Positions 45,479-59,000 of a stretch of 64,000 nt of DNA are shown one piece after another (positions within the stretch are counted from its first letter, which is position 1; every line of letters starts with the position of its first letter). The position numbers were made by a program, and so were the translations under genes. Below the pieces are notes generated by a model. It saw only the letters and a list, made by a program, of their open reading frames with translations. It did not search any database and was not told the origin of the DNA. The DNA is from Calendula officinalis (taxonomy: Eukaryota; Streptophyta; Magnoliopsida; Asterales; Asteraceae): contig OY970828.1 of the NCBI GenBank assembly GCA_963853835.1, forward strand, positions 60,690,861 through 60,754,860, written 5' to 3'.

Positions 45479-48400
45479 AGTTGGTATCAGAGCTCTGACT
45501 TGAGGGATTTGGATTCACAAGGGGTGGATTCAATCTCAAGTTTGAGTCTCGAGTTTTAAAACGCGAATTGAGCAAAATATTTTCTGAGTAAAGTTTCCAC
45601 ATCAAGCATACAGCATGTCACGTCGACCTCTCGCTTTTCCCCATTGCTGGTAATAATTAATAGTTTTTATTTATCTGAGATGTATGTTGTATTCTGAGCA
45701 TGGATGAACAGAGTAGTCTGAGATTTTTGGGTGTTTATTTTCTAAGTATATTTTTTTCCGAGTTTTGTTTCTGATTACATCTGTGAAATAAACCCTAAAA
45801 GTTATAATAACATACGAAAATTACATGTGAAATGTACGACTCAATACTATGTATATATAGATATACGAATGCGAGGTTTGATAATTTTGGGTATAATTTA
45901 GAGCATAGTTCTGAGTAAAATTCTGGTTTTAATTCCCAGTGTTTAATATATTTATGCATATACAAATACGCAAATTAGAGAAATTATAAATTTTTATGAG
46001 AATAATAAAAGTTTCCAATTTAGAGGAACACCTAATAGAGTTGAAATGAGATTTTATAATTCTGAGAAATTTTAACCAAAAGTGTGATAAATGAATACCA
46101 ATGTGTAATATAAAATTCATAAATTATCAAATGAGAAACATGCTTGAGTAAATGAGAAACGGAGAAGTTCTTAATATTAAAGAGTAGTAATAAATTTTGA
46201 AACTCGGAGAATATTAAAGTTTTCATTTCGAAGAAAACACTTTATAGAAAGAGTTATTGAAGCTAGTAAATCAGTGATTAATAAATATTTAAGTGAGGGT
46301 TTACCAAGTTGTGTAAGGAGAAATTATTAATTCAAGAAAATGGAAAAAATAATTACATTTTAGCTAAACGAAAATATATCGAACCAAATTTTGATAATAA
46401 AATGAGTATGCATAATGAGAAGTTATTGAATCAAGATTAAGCAATCAAAAGATACATTAATATGGAATTCCAAATTTGTGTAAGAATCTATAGAATGTAT
46501 TAAAAGAGAAAAATTTTATGTGGTGATCTTGATGAAACAAAGAGTAATCATTTGTGTTTTGAATTAACCGAAACAGTATTGAGACAAGAGTATAAGAAGT
46601 AATGAAGCACGAGTAAAAGAGAAAACTTATAAAGGGTTGTAAGAATTAATCAATTTAAATTAAAAGGGAAAAGGATTGAGCATAGTTTTAATAAAACGAT
46701 ATGTAGGTGTATGTCTAAATAATGAGAAATAGTTACATCAAATTTTTTTTTTTTTAGAAAATTTAATTAAAAGTGTATTTATTGAAGCGAGCTATATAAG
46801 CTTATTAGAATAATTAACCGAGAATGTTGAACTAGAAAATATTAATTGTCGCTCGAGACGGCAATAAATCGGATAAAATTTTGAGAAAGAGTAAACGTGA
46901 TTCATGAGAAATGATAAACGAGATAACTAAGAGTAGAAGATAAAACGATATTCGTATTGTGAAAGTAACAAAGTGGAAATATTTCTATGAATCTGAGTTA
47001 TCCGAGTATCGCGTATGAGACTAAATATACGCATGATTTCTGAGTAATGTTTATGAGGTTTTGAGTAACCACAGCCGAGTGTATATCTGTATTTATCAGA
47101 TATTGAGAGTAAACTTTTCTTTCTTCTGAGTGTGATTTGTTTGTGGATTATTTTTATGTGGGAAGTTGTGAACTTTGGGATTGACTCGTGACCAAACAAA
47201 AGCATGTGTCGAAAGTAATAGAGGGCCCCTATTACCGTACACACATGACTTTTGGTTGGTTAGGGGGAAATTTTGAAGGGAACGATGGACCAATGCTTGT
47301 TATTGTAAATTTAGTATGTGTATCCTAATTGTTTGTGTGACTACATACTTGCTTGTTTATTTTGGTAGACAATACTAGTTCCAAACTCGAGGACGAGTTT
47401 TTCTCCAAGTGGAGTTGAGTAGGGGTAAAAAGGGAAATTGTCAAGAAATAATTATCATTAATTATTATTTATAAATATTATGAGCATGATGCTTATGCAG
47501 AGAGATTTTGTTGGTATGAATTTAAAGTGCGAAATCTAGATACATATAATTGATCAAATAAATTATAAGAGTAACTATCAAATCAAGCAGTTGAGAATAA
47601 TTAAATTTATTCTATGGGTAATTATAGAGTTTACAACAAAATGATAGATCGGGTTTACTGGAGAAATTAACAAATCAAGTTAATTGGGTTGAATGAATAT
47701 CGTGCAAAAGGGAAGTAGTAATACTACAATTATATACAAAATAGGACAGTATACTTATTCTTGGGTGGTTATAAATGTGATAATGAGAAATCATTAAATT
47801 AAAGTGATGAGAACTTAGTAATGAGTCGAATATGAGAAAACTGCTACAATGAAATTTTGAGGAAAATGAGTTAAAATGAGATCGGTAATTTGCTGGTAAT
47901 GAGTTATTATTAAAACGAGCCAAATGATAAAATTTTATTTTGATTAATTATGGAGTAATTTTGAGTTATAAGAAATTTACAAATCGAGTTGCATAAGCAA
48001 ATTAATAAAATGAGTCAAAAGAGAAAAGTATTAAATTAACGGGAAGTTTTATTCAAAATTTTGAAGTATTATAAAGTGTTATGAGTTTTGAGGTATTATA
48101 AAATTATATGAGAAAACTCTATTTATGAATAATTATTAAACTTGAGATGAGAACAACTATTCAATAAATTTATATTGAACTTAGGAGAAATTTCGAAAAG
48201 ACGAGAATGTACTGAATTGATGAACCATGAGTAAAGCGTAAGATTTAGAATAAAGTGTAACTGCGAATTGAGTAAATGAGAACTAAGGAATTAATTCGTA
48301 ATTTGAGTAACGAGAAATCATTATAAATAAGAGTATGAAATTTAATTGGAATTTTTAGAGGGTAGCATGAAATTAATGAGTAGATATGGTCAAAATAATT

Positions 48401-49812
48401 AAGAGACATTTTAAATTGTGTAAAATCAGTGAAACAGACTATTAAAGGATCGTTAAACTAGATGAATGAGAAAACATCCATTAAAATATTATCGAGAAAC
48501 CACTAAATGTAATAGAATGAGAACCTATTAAAAGGGAATTAAATGACAAGATCGTTAATTTGAGCTATTTAAAGGGTTATCAACATCGGTAATATGTAAA
48601 CCTAATAGATTAAGGTAACAATATAATGTTAAAGAAAAGTTATTTTGAGAACCAATAACACGGTTGAGAGAGAGTATATCATTCCAAGTATTATAAGCTG
48701 GTAAATTGGAACACGCGAGTAGTAATAAGAATGAGTAAAAATGTGATTTATACCTAATGCTATTACTTGTAAATATTATTACCTTGTGAGTTGTTACTGA
48801 GTTAGAGTTTTGGGTTTGCTTCTGAGTTAAGATTTATAAGTTTGCTCGTGAGTTATACATTTTCGAGTTATACTCCTGAGATATGTTTTGAGTTTATTTC
48901 TGAGTGGGACTTCTGAGTTATATTTCCAGATCATATTTTGGAGTTATATACCTGAGTATAGGAGAATTCTGGGTGATATGTATATTCCTCATGATTTATT
49001 TGCATGGTTTTTATATTAATTGATAATGGTGTAAACCGCTAAATTATTTATTATGCTGTTAACAAACTGTTGACCCATAGAGTAGAGGACCTTCCGAGTC
49101 ATTTTGGTGGAAAATTGTCGATAATGAAATTTTTTTACCTGTTGCTAAAATGTGCAAGTGGTCATTTGATGGAGTTGTGCGGGAAGAAAATTTTCCATAA
49201 AAACTTGTTGTCGTCATGAGAGATCCAAGTGTGATTGTGCAAATGGTTTGGATGACCTGGTACTACGCTGAGCATCTGGTATCGTCAACAAATCAATAGT
49301 AAATTTCCAAGTGGAGTTGAATCGGTGATTCAACGCGACGTTAATCGCTGAGTGCAACAACTGTATCCGAATGCGAGAGCAAGAAGACGCCTTCAGTAGA
49401 GTATCGTAGTGTATTTTATGCTCATTATCAACATTTTCTTTGCATACTGAGATCCATAGTGAGCATCCTGACCGTATTTCTTTTAGCCTTATCGTTTTGC
49501 GCCACTAGAGGCGGATAATTGTATGAGCACTTACGTGATCTGGAGTTCATTTCCTATTAAGTAAATTCACCATGAAGAGCTTCTTTCTATTCATAACTTG
49601 ATCGTTTTTATTCTTCTTTTCCATTTGAGTATGCATGTCGTAGGTCACCCTGATGAATTTCCTTTTCATTCTTAACCTTATCATTTTGTTTTCTTTCCCC
49701 ATTTGAGGACGTGTGTCGTTGGCAAGCCTGAGTCTGATATGTGAGATCGCTACCATGAGTTTTTCCGAGCAATGACTTCGAGGACGAAGTCTATTTCAAG
49801 TCGAGTTGAGTT
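45479..49812 (+). other. Non-coding internal region of the LARD-like element
   Basis: PBS at 45482-45493, then about 4.3 kb of AT-rich sequence with many TGAGAAA/GAGTAA words and no gene. A pol-tail-like ACTCGAGGACGAGTTTTTC at about 47385 is echoed at about 49782 just before the 3' LTR, suggesting an internal rearrangement. Confidence 0.65.
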
Positions 49813-52493
49813 TTAACGCCCTGAAATTTTAGAGAAATAAATAATATTTAAATTCAATTTAAAATACGTCTTTAATTGGATTATGAGTCGACCGTACGGT
49901 AATTATGTGACGTTCCGTCTGTTATGATGGTGACGTTTAAATTCCCGAGTGTTGAGCGTCGGGTCAAGGCCGGCCAAGGGCCAAGGCCGAGACTCGTATT
50001 TATGTTCCGATTAAAAGATGAGTTAAGAGTTTAGGCCGGACCTTTTTTTTTCCTATTCTATTTTAATTGTGTGAGTGTGGCAATCAAAGAAGGGCCGAGC
50101 ATTGTTTTTTCTCCATGTTGCATTTTTCCGATTTTGGACTTAATTATCAAGCCAGACAAGTATAATCTCCTTGGTCCAATCAGTGAGGCTTAGGGCCCAT
50201 GTACATGATCACATTGCTACGTGACATATTAACCCATCTAATCCCTTAATGCGTTCCTAAACCTATTCGATTACCAGCCGTTTGAGCACCTCCTTTCTCC
50301 AACGTTTTTTTTCTCTGTGATCGTAGAGCATATCCCATTCGTCCCTTCCTTCTTCAGCAATCGGCGAGGAAGCAATCAGTGGAGGTGGAAGTCCTAAGGA
50401 TTGGTTTAATCGGTAAGATTTTCCCGTTTCATATTCCCGATTTTTCTATTCCATTCGATGAGATGATTCTGACCAGCTATGTTTCTATGTTGCGGGATTA
50501 TTTCTCCAATCTAGCAGCAAGCTTGCGGGTGTGTTTGAGCCAGAGACAACCATCAAGTAGCCACATATCGCAGTTCCATTCGGTAGGGTTTTAAGTTCGG
50601 TAGTTTCTGTTCGTTTCTTTTCTATGTGAAATTGGTCGGGTTCTAATCCTTGTCATTTGTTGGGGGGCTGTATGGATTCGAACGGGAGAGATAGTAATCA
50701 GTCGGTTTGCAAACAACCTAGGCGGAAGCAGCAATCAAACTACTGTTCGGATTGTTAGTCGACTCGGTAGTTCTCCAACCCTATTTCATCGTATTGATTT
50801 TTCCCGTAAACCAAACTTGTTAACTTATTTTGTGTAAGAGGTCTAGCGGGGCTGCGTTTTCTAAGGTTCCAGTACCGAGCCTTAGTTGGGCCTGGTTTGA
50901 TCATGGACCTGTTGTTGTTGTTGTTGTTGTATCATCCCAATCGAGAATTTATAGCGGAAAGGGGAACCGAACCCGTAAGGTTCTCGGTTTCCCAATCGAG
51001 AAATTTTACCATCAAGTTTATAAAAAACAGACTTAATTTGAGAACAATAACATTTTTAAACTACCGGTTATTCAAATTTGAGGTACTCGGGATTTTCGGT
51101 AATGGGTTGGATTGGCTAAATTAAGTTTTTGCATCAAAACGTTTCCTGGCAGAATTATGCCCTTCTGTTCCCGGTTGTTTCGACCAGATTAAAACAACCT
51201 TTTGGATTTTTTGCCCGTGCTGGGACCTTGATTTCTGAGTTAGCTTTTCAACGCCGCAACCCTCTCGTCAATCCGAATTACGGTTTAAAAGTTATAGTCA
51301 ATTTAGTATGCTGCTGTTAGGAAGATGACCTGTGCAGCAGGTCTGTCTTGCAATGCTGTTTTGAGACACTTAGGTTCTGTTTTGGCCAGTGACCGTCTCA
51401 CAGTCAATTGTAGTTCTGATTGTCTAGTTGTCGTGGTAAAAAGATGGGAAAAATCTAATGAGCCGTTTAGGAGTTACGGCAGTTTCCGTGAGACTGACGG
51501 ATGCTGCCAGCTTTCTGAAATAAGCCCTCGGGTAGAATTTTAATTCAGGGTTTCGTTTTTGGTTTTAGGATCGCCTAGGAGACAACGTGTTGTACCTTTG
51601 ACTGTTGGGAATCCTTTGGAGCTTACGTTTCTCGAGGTGAGTATTCTCACCGTGTATTCAGTTTTAACGTTGTACATGCATGACTTATGTGTTACATTTC
51701 TTGCACCATAATTGTTATCTGAGCTTGAACTGTTATCTGAGTTTGATCTGTTATCTGAGTTTGACCTGTTATCTGAGTATCTGAGCATCTGTGTATTTAT
51801 TCATGATCTGAGACATTGTGTCTGGGTAACTGAGCTCGGCACATGGTCATTCTGTGCTACTACTTACTAGGGCAATCTGAGATAATTATGTTAAATAGAT
51901 AATAAAACATAATAACACACATCTGAGTTTTTGGCTATATGCCTATCTTGGGATCACCTCCCGTCTGAGTGTTTGGGATTATTCCCGTCTGAGTTTTGGG
52001 ATCACTCCCGTCTGAGTTTTGGCTTACGCCTATCTGAGGTGTGAGGAGGGGCGAGGTTGATCTCTCGTCCCAAATCACACAAGCGCGCTATATAAATTAA
52101 AATCTGAGTAATAAAATCTGAGAAATAAATCTGAGTAATTAATCGAGTAGATTCTGAGTAGGAGTACACCGATGTGCCCTCATGTGTTGTATGTTATAAT
52201 TGTCTACATTTTGAGACTATTCACTCAGCTTCCCAGCTGACCCAAACTTTCCCCCACATTGTTTCAGGTACCAGTAAAGGAAATGAGAAGGTGGACGGTT
52301 GACTGCTGTATCTTATCAATACTGATGTGGACAGCAATTAATATTTTAAAACGCTTTATTTTATTTTAACTATTTCCGCATTAAATACGTTTTAAATGTT
52401 AAATGTTTATATCTGAGGTTTATTTATGGGACCTTTTGATTATAATTTTGTTTTTAAAAATTTTAAAAATCTTGTAAATTTAAGGGTGTTACA
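49813..52493 (+). repeat. 3' LTR of the LARD-like element
   Basis: About 2.68 kb, uninterrupted. It confirms the empty site of the inner insertion (AGGAGTACACCGATG at about 52162). It lacks the 314-bp segment of the 5' LTR. Frames inside (for example the pair at 50830 and 51325) recur at 35779 and 36277 merely because the LTR is repeated. Confidence 0.87.
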
Positions 52494-52670
52494 GATCATC
52501 AGGATTAAGTTGTTCCAAATCTTCACTAATCAATGTAGTGTGCACATGACTAGTGAAAAAGGATTCTCTTGCTGCATCTTCAATTCCTACATTCTTTGCA
52601 GCATCTTGACCTTATCCTGTACTAGACACAAAAGCAGCATTTTTTGAAGGTAAATTAGGAGTTTTATTAC

Positions 52671-53312
52671 TTACCTAGATTCAAACACTCTTAGTTCATT
52701 GTAGAGTTCATCCAGTTCTTTCTCTTCCAATGCATCTCCTTGTCTATATATAACAGTATACATAGACCATTCTTCACCAAGAGATCTAAGGAACTTCCTG
52801 TTGACATCATCATTGTCTGGTTGAACACCAACTTGATTGAGTTCACCAATAAGTTTATTGAATCGATCAAAAACTTGTGACAATGATTCATTCTTCTGTC
52901 CTTTGAAGTTTTCAAAGTCTTGCTTCAAAACAGACTTCATGTTCCTTTTAGTACTTTTAGTGCCAACAAACCTCTTTTCCAATGCCTGCCATAGCTTCTT
53001 AGCATCATCATATTCAATAAATAAATGTTGATAATCATTGGGAATAGCAAGCAAAAGAGTGCTTAAGGCTTTGAGTTCGATTCCTCTGTCCTTCTTTTCT
53101 TTTTCACACTTGGGTTTGTCGACTTCTGTTGATGTGGTAGCTATTTGAGTCTGAATAGTTTTGTTGCCTTCAACAACAACTTCCCACATGGAATAATCAT
53201 TAATAAGCATGTATTGCTTGATTCTATTTTTCCACATCCCAAAGTTGTTGGGAGTGAGAATTGGAATTTTATTTGCATGTGTGCTTTCATTGTTATCAGA
53301 CATGATTGACAA
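52671..53312 (-). pseudogene. Gag N-terminal part (UBN2 type) of the outer copia element
   Basis: An open frame of 213 residues begins MSIMSDNNES and contains LTPNNFGMWKNRIKQYM, then the LWQALEKRFVG, FDRFNKLIGELNQ and RKFLRSL blocks of the plant copia Gag (UBN2/DUF4219) fold. It ends early at VFESR through a small deletion that frameshifts the reading frame. Gag sequence continues toward 52499, where the 18-kb element interrupts it, and resumes at 34442. Confidence 0.88.
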
Positions 53313-53373
53313 TTTTGATTTCGAAAGTATGAAACTTTTTGATGTTCTTAATTCGTAGATCTAGAACCTTAAT

Positions 53374-53385
53374 GCTCTGATACCA
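53374..53385 (-). other. Primer-binding site (initiator tRNA-Met) of the outer element
   Basis: The minus strand reads TGGTATCAGAGC, the standard plant copia PBS, two bases from the LTR edge. Confidence 0.9.
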
Positions 53386-53387
53386 CT

Positions 53388-53872
53388 TGTCATGATCGAA
53401 TAACTCAAACAAGTTATTGAATCACAGATCTACTAACAAAGAGAAGTTACAGCGGATTAACACTTTTGTTATTTGATTAAGAACAATGAAAACTGTAATC
53501 GAATGAACAATATTAAGAACACAGTTATCACAAAAAGCTTCAATGTATATTGATTATATCAAACAATACACACGTCGTTTACAATTCGTAAGGAACTATT
53601 TATAATAGTCCTTGAAGCCTAAAACATTAACCTAGTTATTCTAGGAAACGATTATAATTGAATTACAAAAAGATAAACATTCTATAACTAACTCTACTAG
53701 AATCTCGGACACGATTTGTTCTTTAATCAACATCAGTAGTAAACGTGATCGTCAGTAGTAAATCTTTCATCAGTAGTAAATTGCTTTTCTGCCCCATCAG
53801 TACTAACTTCCATAAGTGTTGATCAGTACTAATTGCAACATCAGTACTAGAATATTTATATCCCAACAATCA
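53388..53872 (-). repeat. 5' LTR of the outer copia element
   Basis: About 485 bp, TG...CA on the minus strand. A TATA box TATAAATA lies on the minus strand at 53604-53597. The CAGTAGTAA motif cluster occurs here too (53730-53855). Confidence 0.88.
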
Positions 53873-54960
53873 GTCTCAAGTAACTTCTAATATTCGTGTT
53901 ATGGGGCAACAAAAAAAAACCCTATTATTAATTATTCAATCAAATATTATCGACTTAATTAACTAGTTCTTAAAAGAACAATCTACACTATTTATAACTA
54001 CACATTCCATAACTAGTTATTAAAAGAACAAGTCAATCCCAATTAAACTCCGATCCATAAAATACTAAACACGAAATAAGAATCAGTTTTAAATTGTATC
54101 TACTTTCTACTATACAAAACAATTTATATATCTATAAATAAGTATTTGGAAGTACGGATAACGTGAACCAAATAACATGTGATTATCGTGTATATATGCG
54201 TGTATTCCAGAAGAACAAAACCGAGTCTAGAGGTGTAGCTAGATTGTTCATTAAAAACAAGAAATTGAATTGTCCACCCAAATGTAAGTGTACATGGAAC
54301 GAAGGTTCTTGATGGGTGCGTACGTACGTGGCCGATGGGATACAGCTGGAATTTGCTCATGCACTAATATAATTATAATGAGCTCGTTTTCCGGCGGCTA
54401 CGGGGCGAATATGTCTCCGCGTTACTCATACCAACTTGAATTAAAGTATTGTTTCCTGTAACATGGGGGATGTCAACAACATCAATATATTGAGGTTGTC
54501 AAATATATGATCTGATTTAACTACAATGGTTTTGTCGTTTGTTTAATCTGAAGCAGGATTACGGTGTCTTTTAATTCGGGGTGGATATAGGGAGCAAACG
54601 TGCAATTTGTTTGAGGTATGATCGTAGACCTCACAATTGAGTGGGTTTGAAGCGAATTTCAAAATATAATCTAAACGTGCTCCTTCACCTGCATGGTTTA
54701 TTAAACTTATATCATTATCCATTGAATCAACGGATATCCGACTCATTTACTGACTCATTATAATCATAAGATTACTCAACTATTATGCGTTCGACATTGT
54801 ATAATCCAATAAATATAATATGTTAACACTTATAATATATGAACTCGAAACAATAATAAAATCTAGTTAATGCGATATATAAACCTTAGTAGATCGAATA
54901 ACTAGTTTATTAAACGAAAGTAAATAAAATTATCAAATATGATACTGACAATTATATTTG
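53873..54960. other. Spacer between two retrotransposons
   Basis: AT-rich, no gene or repeat ends recognised. CATAACTAGTTATTAAAAGA-like words near 53960 and 54010 form a short local repeat. Confidence 0.45.
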
Positions 54961-55266
54961 TGTTAGGTACTAGAAAGTTGTAATAGATAGTCTAGGGGGT
55001 AAAAGTGAAACATTGTATAGAAGTTAAGTTTTGTTTAGGAATTAGTCCTAACTAACCAAGTTTCAAGCCATGGTATAAATACCAACATGTAAGGCTTGAA
55101 ACTTCAACTCTTGCACAATTAATCAATTTAACTTTCCAGCATTTGTTCTCTCTAACTTCTCTCTACTTTCTCTCACTAAAACCCTAATCCATCATCTTCA
55201 CTTTTCTAGCCAAAATCATCATCCAACACCATCTAATGGATTGATTAAGTGTTATTGTGCTTTTCA
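54961..55266 (+). repeat. 5' LTR of the right-hand copia element
   Basis: 306 bp from TGTTAGGTAC to GTGCTTTTCA. TATA box TATAAATA at 55074-55081. The boundary is set by the PBS that follows; the 3' copy is not in the window. Confidence 0.75.
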
Positions 55267-55268
55267 AT

Positions 55269-55280
55269 TGGTATCAGAGC
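55269..55280 (+). other. Primer-binding site (initiator tRNA-Met)
   Basis: TGGTATCAGAGC two bases after the LTR. Confidence 0.92.
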
Positions 55281-55689
55281 ATAATTTCATCTTGAAAACG
55301 ATCCAAATCCATCAATTGGTGTTAAAATCAGAAGAATCCATGGGTTTTTGAAGGTTTTTGAAGAAAAAGGGGTTTAAGATCAAAAATCAGAATTAAGGTA
55401 CTATTTCTTGTTATTATGGATTGAATAGCTTCCTTTTATTGTTATATTAAGCTTAGAATCAAGCTAGGATTGAATCTAATCCATACTGATGAAGAATTAA
55501 GAGTTTTATGAAAAGCCATTAAAGCTTCAAAAACCCTTTAAATTCAAATTTTCGAATAGATCTAGGTTGTTTTTGAGTAATATAGTTGCAATGGATTGAA
55601 GGAAATAGTATTTGGGTCAGTTTGCTATAAGAATCAGTGAATTTGGGCAAGAAACGAGCATTTTAGGATCAAATTAGTGGGTTTTTCAG

Positions 55690-55975
55690 GGTCTGCTCGT
55701 AACTGTTCTGCGCAAGAAACTGTTCGGCCCGAGAACAGTAACAAGTTCGGCCCGAACATCATAACAACTTCGGCCCGAACTTCAAACCCAACTTCGGCCC
55801 GAACTTCAACACTAACTTCGGCCCGAACTACAACCCAACTTCGGCCCGAACTTCAAACCCTACTTCGGCTCGAACTTCAAACCCTACAAGACCCGAACTT
55901 CTTTCACTACCTCGGCCCGAACTTCTTTTGTACTTCGGCCCGAACTTCTTTTGTACTTCGGCCCGAACTTCTTTT
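55690..55975 (+). repeat. Array of near-palindromic TTCGGCCCGAA motifs in the leader
   Basis: About ten copies of ACTTCGGCCCGAACTTC or close variants are spaced 20-40 bp apart, directly before the Gag start. The motif is nearly its own reverse complement. Equivalent motifs lie in the leader of the innermost element (44160-44410). Confidence 0.85.
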
Positions 55976-56019
55976 CCAAATTTAAATTTTTGTTCGGTCG
56001 TTCTTTCTTCCAACAAGAT

Positions 56020-59000
56020 ATGACTTCTAAGGACGCCTTGTCCATTGGATCAGACACGAAACCACCTGTTCTCTACCGAGGAGAATACGGTCAATGGAAG
56101 AAACAGTTTCTCCATTTCATCCCGAGCCAACAAGCTGGTCCATATATCCTTGAATCCCTTACAACCGGACCCGCTAAGTTCTATCGTGCTGTGGCTCCAG
56201 CCCCAAACACCGAACCAGCAATACCTGGAGGTGTAATCGAAATTCCCCCGGCGGAATACACTCAAGAGCAAAAGGATAGGGCTAGGGCGGATGTGTTCGC
56301 ACACTCCTACATGCTACAAGGCATAACGAATGAAATCTACAGTAGCCTTGATAGCTTCAGCACGGGGAAGGAGCTTTGGGATGAGATTCAAAAACAAATG
56401 GAGGGTACCGACCTGGGCAATAAAGCAAAGATGGTTTCAACCTTAAACGCCTATGGTCAATTCAAAGCTACCCCAATGGAAGAACTAGAGCAAACGTATC
56501 TTAGATTCTGCAACATGCTCAACGATCTCCGAAAGAACAACCTCATCAAAGAGAAGCTTGAGATCAACATCAAATTCATCCAATCCCTACTACCGGAGTG
56601 GGAGATGTTTGGAAACAGTGCAATGCAGCACAAGGATTTGAGCTCCATAGATATTCATGAACTATACGAGTACTTACATCAAAACGAGCCTATGGTGAAA
56701 GGAATCGTCAAAAACAGGCAAGATATGACAGACACCTTGGCAATGTTGACCAAACAAAATCTGGCTCTTAACAAAGGTATCAATGAAGCAATGGTTGCAG
56801 CACAAACAAAAGAGGTGGTAAATGAAGAACCAGAAACTCTTATCCCAGCGGGGACACAAGATGAAATCGACTCAGTTCGTCAAGCCTTGGCTCTCATTTC
56901 CTCCTATAACAAAAAGTACTATAAGAAACCAACCAACAACAACCTTAGATCATCCTCAAATTTCAAATTCAATTCCTCTTCTCAAACCCCGAACAACAAA
57001 TCCTCATCTTCCTCAACCGAGCCACCTAAGAAATGTTACAATTGTGGTCTGACGGGCCATTTTGCCAAAGAATGCCAGAAGCCAAAGGTGAAGGACTCAG
57101 AATACTTTAAACGGAAAATGCTCATGGCCAAACAAGTTGAAAATGGGAAAGTTCTACTGGCTGAGGATCTACATTGGTTGGAGGACTCTGATGATCAAGA
57201 GGAAGAGGAATGCACAGCAAGCCTGGCACTCATGGCGAGATCTAACGAACTCAGAGCTGCACTGGGCATTCCTGAGAATGATGAAAATGAGGTACACCCT
57301 TCTTCCTCTGACTCTTTATTAACTGATTCAGACACTGATGAATCAGAAAATTCCTTGTTTAATGAAAAACTCTTTACCAAAATTGATGAGAAATCACACT
57401 TGACAAAACAAATAACTGATTTAGAATCTGAAAAAGATCAACTCTTAAATGATTTGAGTGAATTAAGTCAAGTTTCTCTTCAAATAACTCACGTAAACAA
57501 GGAATTAGAAAATCAGTTGTCTACATCAAAATCAACTTTTCAATTTCAAATTACTGAGTTACAAAATGATCTACAAACACAAATAAATACAACGAATGCT
57601 TCAAATACACAAATCCAAAAATTAAAAGATGAAAATTTAACCTTTCGTCGCCAACTTGAAACTCTTGTTCCTCAAGTAAATCAAATTAATAATTCAAATC
57701 AAAAAACACAAGAGTTACAACAACAGTTGTCAACATTTCATGCTGCTCACACCAGTGAAGTGAATCGTCTAAATCACATAATTAATACAAAAAATCTTGA
57801 AATATCAAACCTAAAAACGATGAAGACGGTATCAAATGACAAAGACGACTCCAAGCAGCTGATAAATGACTTAGCTATCCAACTCAGTCGAGAGCAAACA
57901 TGGATGAAGTCTGCTGACATCAAGATGAAGGATTACCAAGATAAGTTGAAGGCAGCTGATAACGAAATTCAAAAACTAAATGAACAAATCACAAACATCA
58001 GAAACAATTTTAACAAGGAAATCGATGAACAATCAGCAACCATACACAGTCTTACTGTCAAGAAAGAAAATGCTGAGGAACACATCTCCAAACTGGAGCA
58101 GACGATTGTGAAAGCTGGTCACACTGAACAAACAATAAAATTAAATCAACCAAAAGAGTTCAGATCTTTCAAATCAAAAGTGGGTCTCGGTGCTGAGAAC
58201 TCCCGTCCTCTGGAAAAGGCTGCTGATGTTGTTCCCACACTATACAATTACGATTACATGAACTTGGGAATATGGCAAAGCTTTCTTCATATGCCGGATG
58301 AGGAAGCAGAAATCGAGAAGTTCAACAGAGAAAAGAAGGAACATGCTCAAATCAGCTTTAACTATTCTGAATTGAACTATACATATGAAAAGAATAAAGC
58401 AAAATTTGAAAACAATGAGTACTTCCCGATTGTCACTCCAGAAGAATTTTCCATTTCTGATAATGAAGTTTTAAAACAAACAATTGAACCAAAGCTTTAT
58501 GTTCCACCGTTGATTTTAGAAAAGAAAATTGTTCAACTCGAATCTGAAATTGACGACACTCACAAGGTCTTTGATAAAGAAAAGGAAAAACTTCAAATCA
58601 AAATACATAATTTAGAGGACACCATTTTAGAATTAAAAACTAAAACGAGCAATGCTGTTTCAAAAAATTCTAAAGCCTCTCTATTAGGGCCAGCACCGAC
58701 AAACCCAGTTCCAACGATCTTGAAGAGAAGCTCTAATCCACCTATTTTGAATCTTGCAGATGGAAGACTAGAGTCCGGAGGGAAGAAGTCCATGAAGCAA
58801 CAAGAAGTCAACAGAGCCACACAGTCAAAGAAGTCTATTCAGACTGGATCCAGTATGCTTAAGAAGCCTAGTCTACTTAAGAAGTCTAGTCCACCTAAGT
58901 CTGTAGTTTCATCTTTTTCTGTTCAAAATAAATGTAATGACTCTAGACAGTTTATTTCTCCAAAAGAAGCTCATGGCATGTGTAAAAACTCTAATTTTGT

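Larger units (their letters stand above)
34448..52493 (+). mobile_element. Nested large LTR element without genes (LARD-like), split by a third element
   Basis: It begins TGTAACGCCCTGAAAT, ends GGGTGTTACA, and is flanked by a perfect 5-bp duplication GATCA (34443-34447, 52494-52498) inside the outer gag. The PBS TGGTATCAGAGC at 45482-45493 follows the 5' LTR by three bases, so it reads on the plus strand. The LTRs are 2.7-3.0 kb. The internal region (45479-49812) has no open frame over about 105 codons, so it must use proteins of another element. The LTR style and the pol-tail-like GAGGACGA sequences near 47390 and 49785 suggest a Ty3/gypsy origin. Confidence 0.88.
24686..53872 (-). mobile_element. 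Outer Ty1/copia LTR retrotransposon (Sirevirus-like), split by a nested 18-kb element
   Basis: LTRs of about 485 bp at 24686-25172 and 53388-53872 differ by eye at roughly 15-18 positions (about 3%). The minus orientation is set by a PBS complementary to initiator-Met tRNA (TGGTATCAGAGC on the minus strand, 53385-53374) two bases from the 5' LTR, and by the AGGGGGG tract next to the 3' LTR. Domain order on the minus strand is Gag, zinc knuckle, protease, integrase, RT, RNase H, then two additional ORFs. Without the nested insertion it is about 11.1 kb. Several stops and frameshifts make it inactive. The outer flanks (ATCAC and GTCTC) do not form a target duplication. Confidence 0.9.

Noticed and set aside
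52671..52690. Perfect splice donor AG|GTAAGT at the end of the outer gag frame
   Set aside because: Comparison with usual Gag (FES-EV) suggests a small deletion that causes the stop; no matching acceptor was found before the nested insertion.
55690..55975. Regularly spaced repeats resembling a CRISPR array
   Set aside because: Eukaryotic retrotransposon leader; repeat and spacer lengths are irregular and no cas genes exist.
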